Assembly (NCBI GenBank): GCA_013398295.1
Contig: VZSF01017903.1
Coordinates: 2,052,082-2,116,081, forward strand
DNA: 64,000 nt
Reading direction: 5' to 3'
Origin: Chionis minor
Taxonomy: Eukaryota; Chordata; Aves; Charadriiformes; Chionididae
The notes under the pieces were generated by a model. It did no database searches, had not been told where the DNA came from, and saw nothing but the letters and a program-made list of their open reading frames with translations. A program made the position numbers and the translations under genes. Of the stretch, positions 41,701 to 56,700 are shown one piece after another (within the stretch, counting starts at the first letter, position 1; each line of letters starts with the position of its first letter).

Positions 41701-44700
41701 GTAGAAAGATCATATGCCACAGGCACTAACATGAAATGCTGCAAGATTTGTCATCGTTCCATTTGCCCTGATAAGAGACATGGAAGAATTACTTGGAGAT
41801 GCAATTCATAGAATCCAATGCAAAGTTAAGAAGACCCAGAAGGTAAAAACAGAATTAACACTTTCTTCCTATTTATGGAAAGCTGTTCTTTTAAATTTAT
41901 TATTTCAATGCAACTTTTAGTGTACCATATGAAGTTCTTCCTAGTTCCATGGAAAAACCTGTGGCCCAATTTCAGAAGATGCTGAGTAATGTGTAGTTTT
42001 CACTGACTTAGAACATGATAGCGAGCGCTGAGCAATTCTGGATCATTTTGACTGCTGTACCCAACTACGGGGATATGAATGAAAACCAGTATACTTTAAT
42101 TTATTTTAAAAAGTCCACTAAAATCCCCACAATATCATAAACCTACAAGGACTGAGTTCAGATTATGGATCCGGGGTCTATACTGGAAATCACAGGATAC
42201 AATTACTGAGTTCAGGTGAGACAAGAAGCTAGGATAAAGTAGAGAGTTAAAGGATTCTCTAAATTTTCACGAGAGACCTTTGCACAGAGTTTCACTTTTC
42301 TGTCTGGCAATGTGAAAGGGTTTCTGCAGAAGCTTGGCAAAAAGTCCGTTCATCCTAGAAAGTGTAGAATAATTGGATCACATGGAAGAATGACTTTCTG
42401 CCATGCTTCTGTGCTGATTCCCTCCTTGACACTAGTACTGACAATTTAGAATTCTGTAGCAAAAAGATGAAAGTTTATCTTCTACAAAATTCTTTGTCTC
42501 TGATGAAAACTCATTAGATCTTGCTTCATTAATTCTGCAATGCTCCATTTGGCTGGAAGCATGCTTTCAGTTCAGATTACAAACTAATGCTGGCATTACA
42601 TGCACATTGCTTAGATAATCTAGAAGAAACATACGTAACGAGGTCTAGTGAGCTACTGGTGCATTTCACAATTCCTAATTGCCTAGGTAGGAATTCAGGT
42701 ACCCAAGGACAGAACTTCCATCTTAAAATGCGTAAAGAAACACGCACACAGAGAATGCGTACACAAACGCAGCCATTATGGTGGTTACAAGAAAGGAAAG
42801 GTACAGCAATGCACTGGAGAATTCATGAAAAGCAGAAAGCTTCTTTGTAAGGAGAACACTTTGGACCCTATATTTCTGTGAAGCTTTACAGAAATTATAC
42901 AAATAAAGCTGGTTTGGATTTTCCATCTGAAAATGTCAAGTTAGGAGATGGTCAAAACACCAGATTTACTACATGAATATAGTGGGAATTCAGAGAACAG
43001 CCAGAAGTTACACTGCACCGTACAAGCCTGATGAAGTGCAATACCTTAGTACATCAGTAGGGCAAGTTTAGACAGACCTCCCAGACGGCGTGCAAGGCAC
43101 TGTCTGATTTAACTTCGTTGTTTAACATTTAACTGTGGCTTTCTATTTTTCATATTTTGGAAAATAGCAAATAAACATTCTTTATAAGATTCCATGTCAT
43201 TCGTGATTGAATAAACCTGTTTCAAATCCTTGTCTGCTTGTATTGTTCAAGCTGAAGAGCCCTTGTTTTTAATCTGTGTTTGTACTAGGAGCCATGAAAT
43301 ACTTCAGATAATCCTTGTCAAATTTTTCTGTTTCTTTTCTAGCCTGAGATAAGGGCAGATCAGAACTGCATGTAGCATCCAAAATGTGGGAACCCAAAGA
43401 TTTCTAGATCGACAAAGCTGACGGGTTGTTTTTTTTCCTTTCCAAACTTTTTTTAACACTATTTGCTGTTTTTCCCACCTTGAGCTGATTAGTCAGAAAG
43501 CTGGTCTGGGCCAGATCCCCCCTTTGAATAGTAATAGCCAATAAAAATTGAACTAAGTATCTCTTATTTTTCTACTTTGTACTCAACTATGCCAAACAGC
43601 ATTTGATTTTATAGTCCAGGCATTAATCAGAATGAGATGCTTTGGCAGATGGCACCCCACCAATGGCCCTTTTATGGACTTTTTAAAGTAGTTGGGCATT
43701 ACCTGCCGATTTTGTTATCTCACTCTTCAACCCCTTTTTGCAGACTACAAAGGTGCTGAATATTACACATACTACCACAGTTCTTTAGAGGAATCAGCAT
43801 TTACGGTACTCCCGGCAGGGAAGAATTTATGACCTATCCATGGAAGACATGGTCTGCTAACTGAAAAGCAGACAGCAGCTGCAGATCATTTCTTCTTTAA
43901 TCTTCTACATTTAATTTTTTTTTTTTTTTNCAGTGTGAGGAGTTCCCAGAAGTGCACAGAGTATTGGCTTTGTGCTCAGTCAACAGAGTATAGCTGTTTC
44001 AAGCATTGCTTTCGCAGGTACCCATAACATCTACGAGTCCATTTCTCCCAAATTATTTCTGAAGGACTCAAGTGGAATTTCAGAGCAGCACTGGGTGTCA
44101 AGCTGCTTTCAGTTTATTTGATTTCTAAGTTCAAACACCAGCCCAAATTCATGCAGCTCTTAAGAAAATGCTTAAGCCCTGCTTAAGTCTTTTGGAATTA
44201 ATCACATGTACAGGTGCTTTTCCTAAATTAGATTTTATTTCGTTTAAAGAATAAGTTTAAATTTATTACATTTAAAGTAGCATTTTTAAGGAGTCTTCAG
44301 AAAGCCTCAAAATAACCTGAAACATCATTCAGATGAAATAGAGAACACTATCAAGGCGGACTCTACCCTTTCTAGTATAGCAGACGTGAGCAGAACACAC
44401 TGCATAGAGAAACACGTTTCTGTGTAGCTGTAATGTCAATCAGCAAGTGAATCAGAGGTTGTAAACCTCTCTCACACTAATGGGGGCATTTTCCCACAGG
44501 TGCTGCAGTCTCAGAGTGGCAGTGGTGTTTTGATGCAGCTTTAATAAATCATTCCACCAGCAGCAACATCTGCCTTTTTACTTTCTCCACATTGTAGCCA
44601 GATGACCTGTAGCCATTAAGTGCGTGAGGAGAGTTTTATGCAAACCACCCATACAGCTCACCTGGACCTTTTTTTTTCTGTAAATACAATTTTTCTGAAC

Positions 44701-47700
44701 TTAAGCTGGGCTTATAAGTAGACTGAATCTCTGTCCATCTTTAGAGATATATATATCTCTAGTCATTGTCCAGTTTTACACCTTTTTTAAAAAGTTTGTG
44801 TAGGTTGGCAATTCAAAAGCACACCATAAACCTTGGATAAAGTTTTGGAGAAAGCTCAGGTTATTTCCCCCATTGCCACACAGATGCTGTCCTGGCTCCT
44901 TCCTACTTCCTTGTAATTGTTGCACATTTTTCTGAGTTACACTGGCACAAAAAGATGACAAGGTCTCTGCAAAGTGATGAAATTCTGACACTTTGTCAAA
45001 GGAGGAATGTGCAGGATCCTAAGTTATGTACAAACTGAAGACAATTTCAGTTCCAAAATAGGTAGCTGTTGTGTGGGAAAGAGTCACTCTGACTTCCAAG
45101 CTGAGAATCTGAGGCATGGAGACACTCAGAGACTTTGCCAAACTCACACTAAAAGGAAATTTGCTTTTCATATTTAGCAATGTTAGATCAAATAATCTGA
45201 CAATACTTCCTCCTTGACAATAAATTTGCTATTGGAGGAATCAATGCAAAGACTGAAGTTGCAGCACCGGAGGGCAGCTGCTTTTACCCTGAAAAATGAC
45301 TGAAGTCATCAACATACTAATGTGTTAGTGTACAGGTATCAAAGTGCACAGTATCAAGTAATAGTAAAGAGGCTCTAGACAAAATCAGGTCAAGAGCCTT
45401 GGCAGCAAAACAAGAAGCATGTAAAAGAGTGTTAAAAATGAGAGAACATTAACTCACCACCATAGAAGAATGTGAGCAACATAATAAGATATGACTGTCA
45501 GCTCTCTGTAACTTCAGTACTGTTATACAGCTCCGCAGAGTAGAAGTGTCTGTAGAATGGGCCAAAAAGATTTCAAAGGCAAGGGCAAGCACAAGAGCTC
45601 TCAACAAAACAGGGAAGATAAACTTTACAGGCCTTACTTGGGTGAAACTCTCATCAATTTTAATGAGAATTTTCTCTGCTTCTCAGTCTCTTCTTAAAGG
45701 GGAAAAAAAAAGGCAAACTGCAAAGAGGAAGCTTTCTTCCCATGGACCAACTGATGTTAAGGCCTTTTAAAAAGTGTTAAATTTTGTAAGGTGCTGAATA
45801 GTTTGAATAGCTTAAAATGCCAAAAAATGCAAATAAATAGCTGATCTGTGTGTGTGGTTATGGGTCATTTAGGATTATGCAGTAAGAATGTAAATGTGTT
45901 CAAAGAGAAACAACTGGGGTTGCTGAATAGAAATAAGGCTCTTGCTAATTGTTCCACATAGCCCAGTAAGCCCCTAAAATATGCTCTCTTTCCCTATCCT
46001 TCTTTTCCTCCCCATCTTTGGTGATTCTGAATCAAGATGTCTATCAAATATTACTAAATGAAGCAGGTGCTTTAAGTCAGTAGCAATACCAGAAGTTTCC
46101 TGATAGGACCAGTGTTCATTTCAGAGCAGCAACAATCTTTGCTACAGAAAACAAGATTTTGAAAAATCAGACTACAGTTTCACTGTGTTGTGAGAGCTGT
46201 CAGAAGAGGAGCAGTTCATTCACTTCCACTTCAACAGGACAGCCTGATTTACTGTGTTTGCCACTACTTTGGTTCATAAATTTTATTTGGCAGCACTAGA
46301 AGAAAGACTGAAACATAAAACAGTTTAACACAACAAAAAGAAATTGTTGGAAAACTGTCTCCCCTCTTCCTACCCGAAAAAGCTTAGCTTTTAACACTTG
46401 ACAAAGATTTTTACTTTCAGTTGTGAATCCTCTGTTCAGCAACAATTCAGAAAGGTGGATAAAGATTGTTTAGACCAACCACAAGCAGTAGGAAGCCCCC
46501 TGACAAGTACAGGATGAAATTAACACATTTTGCTCTGTCATTAGCAAAATATGTGCATGTCCCCACTCAGAAGGAAAACTGTAAACATTTAGCTGTTTTA
46601 TCTCATAGATCTGATCATAGAATCCAGATATTCTGAGCCTCAGCTTGAGACTGGGACATCATCAGGTCAAAAAACTCTGCTAATACGACATGAAAAAAGC
46701 AAGACTAAACAGCGTCAATTATTTTCAGAGCAACAATCCCTTCATAACAATAATATTTGGGGTTTGAATTGGCAATCACTTTTAAAAGAGGGTAATCCAC
46801 TCTGTTTCTTTCCTTTCTCAAGAGAATTATCATCATTCACTGTAATAACACTTGCAAAAAAGTAATTTTTTCATTGCCTATTATTTCTGGAAGACGGAGA
46901 GATTGTTTTTATTTTACTTACTGGTGCAAAGTTCCTGTCTTAATAGGATGTGAATTTATTTTACACATCACTGAATACTAGTGGCCCTATCTTCTCATAG
47001 GAGCTATGCCACTGACAAAAGAGCTTCATACTTTCCTAGCTTGGGGATGCTGTTCCTAGGAATTCAATATCAATACATGCTATCACCAGGTAAGGAATTT
47101 CTATAAATTTACATGAGCACACACAGTATGCAGGACCTACTGTGGAAAATTAATAAAAATAGAAAATATGTGCTTTCTTTCTGTGCCCAAAACACACAGC
47201 TACTGGAAAATATGGTTGGAGCTATGAAATTCATAATTAAGGGCAACAATCCATGTCTGGAATGTAAGGTGGTAACAAAAACTCTTTGCTCTGAATGAAC
47301 GTGCCCGTACTTTATCATTTTCCAGCCACACAAGATTTATATCCTGCAATTTAGGAGTTTGGCAGTGGCCACAGAAAATGCTAAAACTGGATTTTGTTGC
47401 TGAGTTGACTGCACAGTTGTATGTTCATTTAAAGACTGTCTGCTGATAGTGACGAATGCTGCTGGCAAAGGCAGTGCTGTGGATAGGTTATAAAAATTCT
47501 CCTCAGTGATGTGCACTGCTTCATCTTTAATGCTACTTGGTAGGACTGGCAAGCACACTGGGCCTGAAATCTCATTTGTTTTAAATTTCATGAAAAAGTA
47601 GAACTAATGTGATTACAAAGAGGTATAAAATGTAATGTTGTATTGTGAAGATATGAATACATTAGACAGCCTAACCATCTAGCATTTCTCATTGCATTGT

Positions 47701-50700
47701 TTATTCCGCTATGTGCAACTTACTGCTATCCGTCACATAATTAAGATTTCCACACATAAGCCAATTGCAAAACATCAACTGCTCATTAGCAACTGTCAGT
47801 GATGTTTTTATCCTGTAATAACCTGTAAAATCTATAAGCTTTCCAGGCTTCTCACATGTACATTTAAAAACATCTTAGCAGAGATAACTCGTAGAGTATA
47901 ATATACAAACTGCTGTGTTTAAAATAAAAATAAAAATCAAGAGCTGTGCCACAACTGTTTAAAAGAAAGAACCCTCAAAGCACTAACTGAAATACTAAGT
48001 ATAAATTGATGTGGCTATAAATTTCTAGTTCAACAGTTCAGAATAAATATTTATAGACATGCTGAGTTCAAGAGAAATTTTGTGGGCTTGCCTCTTCTTT
48101 CCAATGCTTTCTCTGAAAACTAAAATTGCTGTGATCTTGGTAAGAGCAACACACACGTGGACTCAAAAATAGCTACATTTATTTAGGTTGTGGAAAAAGT
48201 GATTACTCTGCATATGCTTTCAATAGAGCTCCACTTAACTGCAGTTGCTAGCATTCCTATTGAGAGACCTGAACAAATCCAACATAATGTTTTCTATTAA
48301 ACCTCTGAGTGTGTAATAGTCTCCCAAGCAGACAAATCTTTGTCTACACTTCTGTCCATTAGCATATCCCAAGAGGCAAACAAACTTGCTTTTGTGTCAG
48401 GACATTGAAGACCTGATTCTGGCATTGTGTTTTCATTGAGTGATGCTTTTAATCCAACAGCAGTCACTTAGATATTGGTGATATTTGTTCCTATTGCAAA
48501 TCTGAACTTTCTCTTCCAAAATCAGAAGATATTTCTCTCCAATAAGGATAGATTTATGTCTAAGGTACTGGATGGGAATTGAACTTCTGTAAGACAGCAG
48601 TTCAGCTCTGAATCCAGACATGTATTTCTGTGTGATTTTGCACAAATCAGTAAATCTCACTGTGCCTCAGTACTCCGCATGAATGTCAAGGGGGTTAACA
48701 ATGACTATGTCCTCTCAAGGTCACCAGAGAAGGCTCCAACTCTAGTCTGACCTGTGCATGTGTTAAATACTATCAGCAAACACACATTGGGATTCCAGTT
48801 GAATTAGGCTGTTTAAGTGGTACCATGAAATAAGCAAAACCCAATACCATTTACTGTACTTCTTTAATCTGTATTTCCAAGATTTTATAATAATTTTCCT
48901 TCCAGTTCCATGGCTTTTAACATAACTTTGTTTTGAAATATTTATATTTGCCTTCCTGTAGAGAGGAACTGCTGAGTTATTCTTTTATAAAGGAACACCA
49001 GAATTTATACAGACAAAAGAATCAAGCTTAAGTATATTGAACTCTTGTTCTAGGGTGTTCACAGAACAGAAAAATTCTTTATTGTTTGCCTGATGAGTAT
49101 GGAAATGTGATATAAATGAGTTAGGTTTCAGATAAAAGATACTAGATAATACCACGTGTGGAGGGGTGCTTTTACAAAATAGCGTACATTACACTAATAT
49201 TCTAAGCTTTGCAAAAAAAATTTAAATAATACATGCACCATAACTATAGACTTACTTGTGTATTATAGGGCACATGGAAAGAATGGCAGTCTCTCAAGCC
49301 ACACAGCTACAATTTGACTCTACTGTGCAGCTAGAAGAAAATTACCATTCTGATTGAACACAAGTCGAGAAAGCACAGAACTGGATGAAATAAGCTCAAT
49401 ATTCTGCCACCAAAAGCCAAGTAATCATGAACAGAACTATTTAATTTGTTAGTCTGTGCTTCTCCATTTTCTTTAGGCTACATGTGCAGATGTTGTCATC
49501 TTTAAATTAAAAGTTCTTGTACACATTACACATTGGCATACAGTATGACTTTTAATTAGTATTTTAGTAAGTTCAGCTGTTGTATTTATAATAAATAGTA
49601 TATTCCACAGAGTAATATTTACTATAGTATTTTGAAAAGGTGCAGAAAAGCAAGGAAAATTCAGAAAGAAAGATAAAATAATTTATCTCATTTCACCTCA
49701 TTCTGTACATGAGTTACAAAGGTCTCTATGTAAGCAATAAACACATGCAAAGCTGACTTGGAATTTGTACAAGTTTCAGCCACAGAATTTTCAGAAGACA
49801 AGGGTTGCTTTGTTCTGTCCGGCTGCAAGTTTACAGCAATGCAGTGATTTACAGATAATAAAACTATCTTCATCATCAGAAAGCCTAGAAAAATATTTTT
49901 ATTTCTTTTTTGGAAAACGGAACATTTCCAGGTTTTCACTCTGTTATGCAGAGTGGTGTATATTCCTAAAACTCCTCTGAAGAAAGGCAAAAGAGCTTAG
50001 ATCATCTCTAGAATCTCACTACCACATATCCTTAACTTGGGAAGGCTAGTCCAGAGGTCAGGTTACTAACTTGTGAGAGTCAACACATGTGATTTAATTC
50101 CCAACAAATAACCTGGCTGCTAAGTTTCCTAGAAGAATAAATTCCACATATTTAGGCAGGCAAGTCAAGGCCCTTATACTAGACTAGTCATCTCAGAGAT
50201 GACCAGTCAGTGGAATGCCTTGATTTTCTGGCTCCTACTAGTGCATAGAGCTTTGACACATAATCTCTGACAGCAATAGCAGTAGCACTGTCTCATCAAC
50301 ACTACACCAACATATAAATGTCTTCTCCTCTTTCAAAGATTACTTCCTCCATGTAAGAGAAGAACAAAGACACCTGTATGCACATGTGATGCCGAACTAC
50401 GAACTGGGATGCAGGCAGGTTTGTCCCTGGACACTAAACAATGAATTCTGGCAGTTTAGGCACAGAAATATGCGCTGTTTCAGGCACTTCCTAGAGATTC
50501 AGTAACCTCCAGTAACAGAGTGATAATGTCTTACAGACTGAATATTAAAAATTGAACTGGGCACTTATGGAAGGACAACCTGACCTTGCCTACTTTTGCT
50601 CCTGAGTCTACCCTCCAGCTGAATCCTGAATCAGGCTCATTGCTGCCATGTCTGGGACATGAGAGCACATGGCACTACCTGCTGTGCTCAGAGCCTGTGG

Positions 50701-53700
50701 GACAGCACAGCCTGTGCGTGGCTCACCCTCGGCTCCTGGCTCGCCTTCCTTTGGGGAGCAGCCAGCCCTAGCTGTTCCCTGTCAGACAGACTGGTTTCTC
50801 TCCTTCATGAATGGGTTGAATTGTACATGATTCACAGCAATGTTATTTTCTGTTCAGCGTGCACTTACATATTAGGGAGTCCAGATGTTACATGTGGAAA
50901 AAAAAAAAAAAAAAGCATATTGTCTGGTTTTGCCCTGTAGGTTTCCAAACTTCATACTGTATCCATGAGTGAGCAGAGCCAAGTAACATGTCAAAAGCAG
51001 AGTTTTTTTGCATTGGAATCTAGGTGCTAGAGTGAGTGTGGACTGAGCAAAACCGCAATGAGTAATTATGTGTTTTGATTATAAACCTTCTCCATATGTG
51101 GCCTTCTGCAAAGATTCTGAATGCATCATGCTTGCTCTCTATTAATGACTACTTTCTTTTCCTACAGAAGAAAAGCAGAATTATACCATATAAAGTGTGA
51201 TTTGGTATCATTTGGTGACATTTAGGTCAAACTCTCAGGGACACATTCATAGACAGTCAAATGCATACTTTGCTATTTTATGTGCTCTCAGAGTTACATA
51301 TGGCACTGAACCCCTCCCTGACCCTTGTGGTTTCATCAGCCAGATGAAGGCAAGGGGGTGGAATAATGTTTAAGCCTTGCTCATGATGGAAGCAGGCAAC
51401 TGTATTACTAGTTAGCCAAATGCATGTCTGATGATAAGTATTCCATCCTATATTTTGGGTTTTTCCAGCTAGGGGCATACTTCTGGAAGGAAAGTTTGTT
51501 CCACAAACAATACAAAACAAACAAAAAACCCCACACCACCAAACCACAACAAAAATCTTTTCCCCATTTCATCCTTCTCCCACTACTATAGGCTATTCGG
51601 GGGGTTGGACCAGGTGATCTCTAGAATTCCCTTCCAACCCTTAACATTCTGTGATTGCAGCACAAGGAAAAGAAAGTTAACTGCTCATGCTCTTCCAGTT
51701 ACTAGGTCTTCTTTAACATTTAAACCTATGATGACTGTGAAAGGACTCAAATGCACAATTCCCCCAAAAGGCAAATTTAAAACATAATGATAAGTTCCAG
51801 TCATGTTTCATGTACTACTAAGAACATTTATATAAATAAGAAAGCACAATGCTACATGATGAGTTTTATTGCCAGTGGAATTGACCACAACAAAGACTTA
51901 GGCCCTGGCCCAGAGGAGCAAGGGAGACTAGCCTGGAAAAGATTATGATCTTTTCCAAATTAAAAGCAGAATTGAAGAATCTAATGAAACCTTGTTGAAA
52001 TTTGAGAGATTCATGATTAACTATCATGGGACAAGAAAAATCAGAAGAATTATACTGACCGCTTCTACCCTGACTTACACGGACTCAGTCTCTGAACATA
52101 CCTTTGTTCAGCTATTTAAGATATGTTGACTGTTTCTCTCTTGCGAAACAGGTAGATTTTCTTCTACTCCTTTTTCTGACACTGTTATCTTAATCATCTC
52201 TAAACAGTGGACTTTATGATTAGTCATGGTATTTATTCTCTCATTACTTTTGTAAAAGACTGAACCTCCTTTACACCACAATATAGGTATTTTATATCTC
52301 TTTTTCCTCTGAAATTTTTCAGTAAATAATTTAAGAATTTATTCTCTGATTTCTATTCAAGGACTATAGAAAGCTAGCAAGTCCAGAAATACCTACTAAT
52401 GAAGCAAATTTTCTGCAAAATTTTTTCTTCAACCCTTGGGATATCCCTAGGGATAAATCCTTAAATACACACACTTGCCTTCTTTAGCTGACACAAAGCC
52501 ATGCTTTACAATGATACATCACAGTAGTGGGTGATCACTAAACAGATGTCTACAATAAACTCTTCGCAGTCAACAGTTTGTTGGTTCCCCTAGCTCAAAC
52601 TGGGAGCAGGTAGATGCAATTAAATCACACAGTATTTTATTGTTAGGTTCCTCGTGTGATTTTAATTGCTTCCATCTCAAAATCCAAAATAATTGAAACA
52701 CGTTAAAGAAAAAGTAAAGAAAGAAAGAAAAAGTGGTGACCAAGAGCAGCATAAATACATGGCCTGTCTTCAGCCAAAACAATGCTGGATTTGGGCAGAT
52801 ACTACACAAAATAACAAGATTCTCTTCAGCTCCATATGTACGTTAGTTGAAGTGTTCTAAACCCTTTCAATTATTATTACCATTATTATAAAAAAAAAAT
52901 GTTTTTGATGTTCCTTTAGTTACAGTAGTTAGCACCAAAACAACCAAGACTAGGGAGCCAGTCTTTCTGCCATTGCACAGAGCAGCAGAGAACTGTCCCC
53001 AACTGGTTACAGATAAGCACTTGAGGTGGGAAAGGAGAAAGGAAACAGAATAATAAATGTGATAGTGGGAAAAAGCACAGTTCTTTGACAGTCTGGGGGC
53101 GGGTGAGCTACTGAAAACAGGCTCAATTATAACAAAACCACACCCCCTAATCAATCCTGAGAAATGGCAACTGAGAATAGGGATCCTGTATGTCCGATCC
53201 TCCCCAGTCATGGCCTCTCTCCTCCTTAGAAATTTTGTCTGGGTGGAATTTGATGATATTCAGCATTGTCTAGGATTTCTGAACGTCTAGCAGACTGGAA
53301 CAACTCCGCAAAATGTCTGACCAAACTTTGCTGCCAAATATCCTGAAATCTTGGCTGTTCCCTCAGCACATGCACAGATCAGTTGCATGGGACAGTGTAC
53401 CAAGTCCAGCACTTTGAGAATCATCGCACACCTTGTATGCAGGCTACACAAGAAATGCATAACCACTTTTACCTGGAAAGTCCTAAGTATAACTATGATG
53501 GCCATAGGTGACAGGGAGACAGGTATGAAGTGAATTTATAAATTAAAGAGACTGAGACACAGAATTTGAGCTCAGAGCCCACCACTCCTGTGTAAAACCT
53601 AGACATTTCTTGAGCAGCATCTTACACTCCCACAGATTTTTCTGAAGGAAATATCATATGCAAGGCAGGGAAAATGGGTGTAAATGCACGGGTGCTTGTG

Positions 53701-56700
53701 TCAGCTGATGAAGAGAAGCGTCTTTGAAAAATTCTGGCAGTAGATGACAATGTGTGGGGAAGCAATTTCGACTAAATCCCACCTTAACAACTTCCCATCA
53801 GAGCAGCCACTCCCACTTTGCCCTTGTCTAAAGCTGAAGCTGTTTTGAGCCACTGTTTCTATATGCCAATACAGAGTTATACAATAAAATAAACTCAAAT
53901 AAAATAATGCATCCATTACTCATAAGAACATGTCAATGGGTAAAAAACCAGCACTGTGGCAAGTGAATATAATGGGAGGTCAATTACACCAAGGAGAAGA
54001 AATAGCAGTAAAAGATCCAAACAGAAAGAAGATGTGCAATGAGCTCTTCACAGCCACCTCACCTGTGTTTATTTTCCTTTCTTATTTCAACAGTCTATAC
54101 CCCAATGTCCGTTTGATACAAAATGTTTCAGTAACTTCTGAAAGCATCACATTTTTCCCAAGAATGTTCACTGATACGTGGAAAGAAAGATCAAATAAAA
54201 TCTCCAGTCAAATCAGTAACTTTTTCAATTGTTTGCTCCCAAAAATATGCCTCTGTTTCATATCAGGTTTCTGGGAGTATTACAGTGCATGATAGTTTTA
54301 CAGATCAGCACAAGTCCTCCCACAGCGTTCACTTTCATCAGACAGTCTCCCATGAAAACATGGATCTTTCCTGAGTTTCTTCCTCATATGGCTCAGAACA
54401 GGCACCCCTCCAGAGAGTTTAGATCCAAAGCCACTGGCAGCTTCATGCAATTAGCTGCCCAGGACATTTTGTAACAGCAAACATCTCATGCCGACAGCAA
54501 AGGATTTTGTGCCATGTCATCATCCTCTGTCATTATATGGGCTTCTCTCATTTCAGATCCTGCCATCTCAAATGTAGACATACAATGTAATTAAGGCATA
54601 CTTGTGGAGCGCCTGCTGACTGAGGCTTGGAAATGGACCACACATTGCTGCTTCAAGTCCAGAGCAAAGGGAAGACAACAAAGGCTTTGCCATGCAAAGC
54701 TGGTGCAGCAGCCACAGTAACACAAACTGGTTAGATCTTTTTTCCCATTAGCAGGTAGTTGAAAGGATTTACAAATGCTGTAGGAGTGTTTCCCTTCAAC
54801 ACTTCTTTTAATGCTTCACTACTCTATCTCTTAACACACTACATAAATGGGTCTCCCCTCTGTCTCAGAACAGATGGTGAAATCACTGTCAATCTTCCCA
54901 TCGCCTCCTGTTTCTCATTGCCTCATGCCAGTTTATTTTCTGAGGCACGATGTTTTACAGAGTACCTGTGCAACCAGCAGCAGCAAAAGCAGCTCAGAAG
55001 TTGGCACATCATTGGACTTAACTGATTTGAACAGATATAGATGGGGTGTTGCAACAGTAAGGTGGTAGTAGGACAACCAGAAAGAACATTTAAGCACAGG
55101 ATTTGACATTGACCTGGCTTGCCTTAAAATTTACCATCCAGCTCCTTTACCTGGAGGGGGATGGAAGAGGAAGAGCCGAAAAGTAACTACTCAATGGGCA
55201 GCAAACTGAACTAAGTACCCCAACATCTACTCAGACTATGAACCACGAGTCAATACATGAAATCTAGCTCCCTGGGATTAGAATACCAGACTAGATTTAG
55301 TAGTTTGATATCTTGGTTCTGGCAACAGACCATATATGATGGTTCAAATGTAGCAGAAAAACAACTCATACTGCACTGTTGCCAGCTGTGCAATGCTTTA
55401 TTCAAGGAGAAAAATCCTTCCCTGACCTCTAGGCAATCAGTCTGTGGTCTGTAGCATGACATTTGGCTGTTCCTCTCAAGCAGAGCTGCAGAGCAAGTAT
55501 TCTTTAGGCTCATAAAATTAATGACTGTCAATATTACCCTCAAAAATTATAGATGTGTGCAGCCAAAGCAGGTTGAGTTAACTGCCTGCCGCCATCAAAT
55601 GCAGAGGTTAATATCAGTCTGGACAGGGAAGGGTTTGTTGGAAACTGTCAGTTCTTTGACTTGTGATTTTTTTGCTGCTTGACACTCAGTGACATTACAG
55701 TAAGAGACCAGTAGTGTTCACAATATATTTTTGATATCATGCGTTTATTGCTATTTAAGTTCAAATTATGTGTGGGCAGCTAATCACATAGTTATCAACT
55801 AAAAATGCTTGTTTTGGGCAACCACCTTCATTTTTTTTAAAGCAACAACCCTGCTGCAGACTATTTCATTTGTCTCAGAACCCAAATCTTAAAATAGGGA
55901 GGAAAAGATCAAGAGAATGTGGTTCAGTGGTTAAAGAACAGTAAAGGTTCTCATTTTTAGTTCTGAGATTCTCTATCAGCTTGCTGCAGAAACCTAAGTA
56001 AATATCTTAGAGATATGCCTTGAAGTATCCTTCTGTACAGAAGTTAATATGGACAAGGGAAACCTGGACGAGAGCACCAGCATTCATTGACTCCTTATGT
56101 GGGCAGTCACAGTGCAGAGCCCTGCTGGGGTCAGTCCACCCTGCTGCTCCATTCGCCTCCTCACATCACCAGGACTTCAGGGTCCCAGTATTTTTTTTTT
56201 TGCCGCAGAAAGTCAACCCACTTTCTAAGACTTCCCCAGACAGTCATGAAAGAACTTTTCAGAGCTTCTAAACACAGAAAGGGAAGCAGAGGATTAGCTT
56301 GCCATCTTAATACACACATGGCAAGGCTCACAAATCCAAGCAAAAGCTGAACCTGAGCCTTAAGACTAAGATGGGCCGATTCCGGCTGAGAGCAACACTT
56401 AAGCCATGAGTAGAGGTGGATATGGAGTGGAGTCAGAGCAACATTTAAATAACTGCTAGGTTCTACAATGGAGACATATCTTCCCCTCTAAAATTGTCCA
56501 CCATTTGGAAGTCAAATTTCTAAATATGAAGGAGGAGGTCTTCTCAAAAAGGATGAAGTTTGAGACATAGGACAGGCTTCAGTCTTAAGTCACTGAGCCT
56601 GTAGTCTCTGAAAAAACAGTAATCAGAATACTGAGAAATCAGGTAGACTCAAAAACCTGCAAAGTTGTGGAAATCTGTGGCCACCCTCAGTCCATTACAA

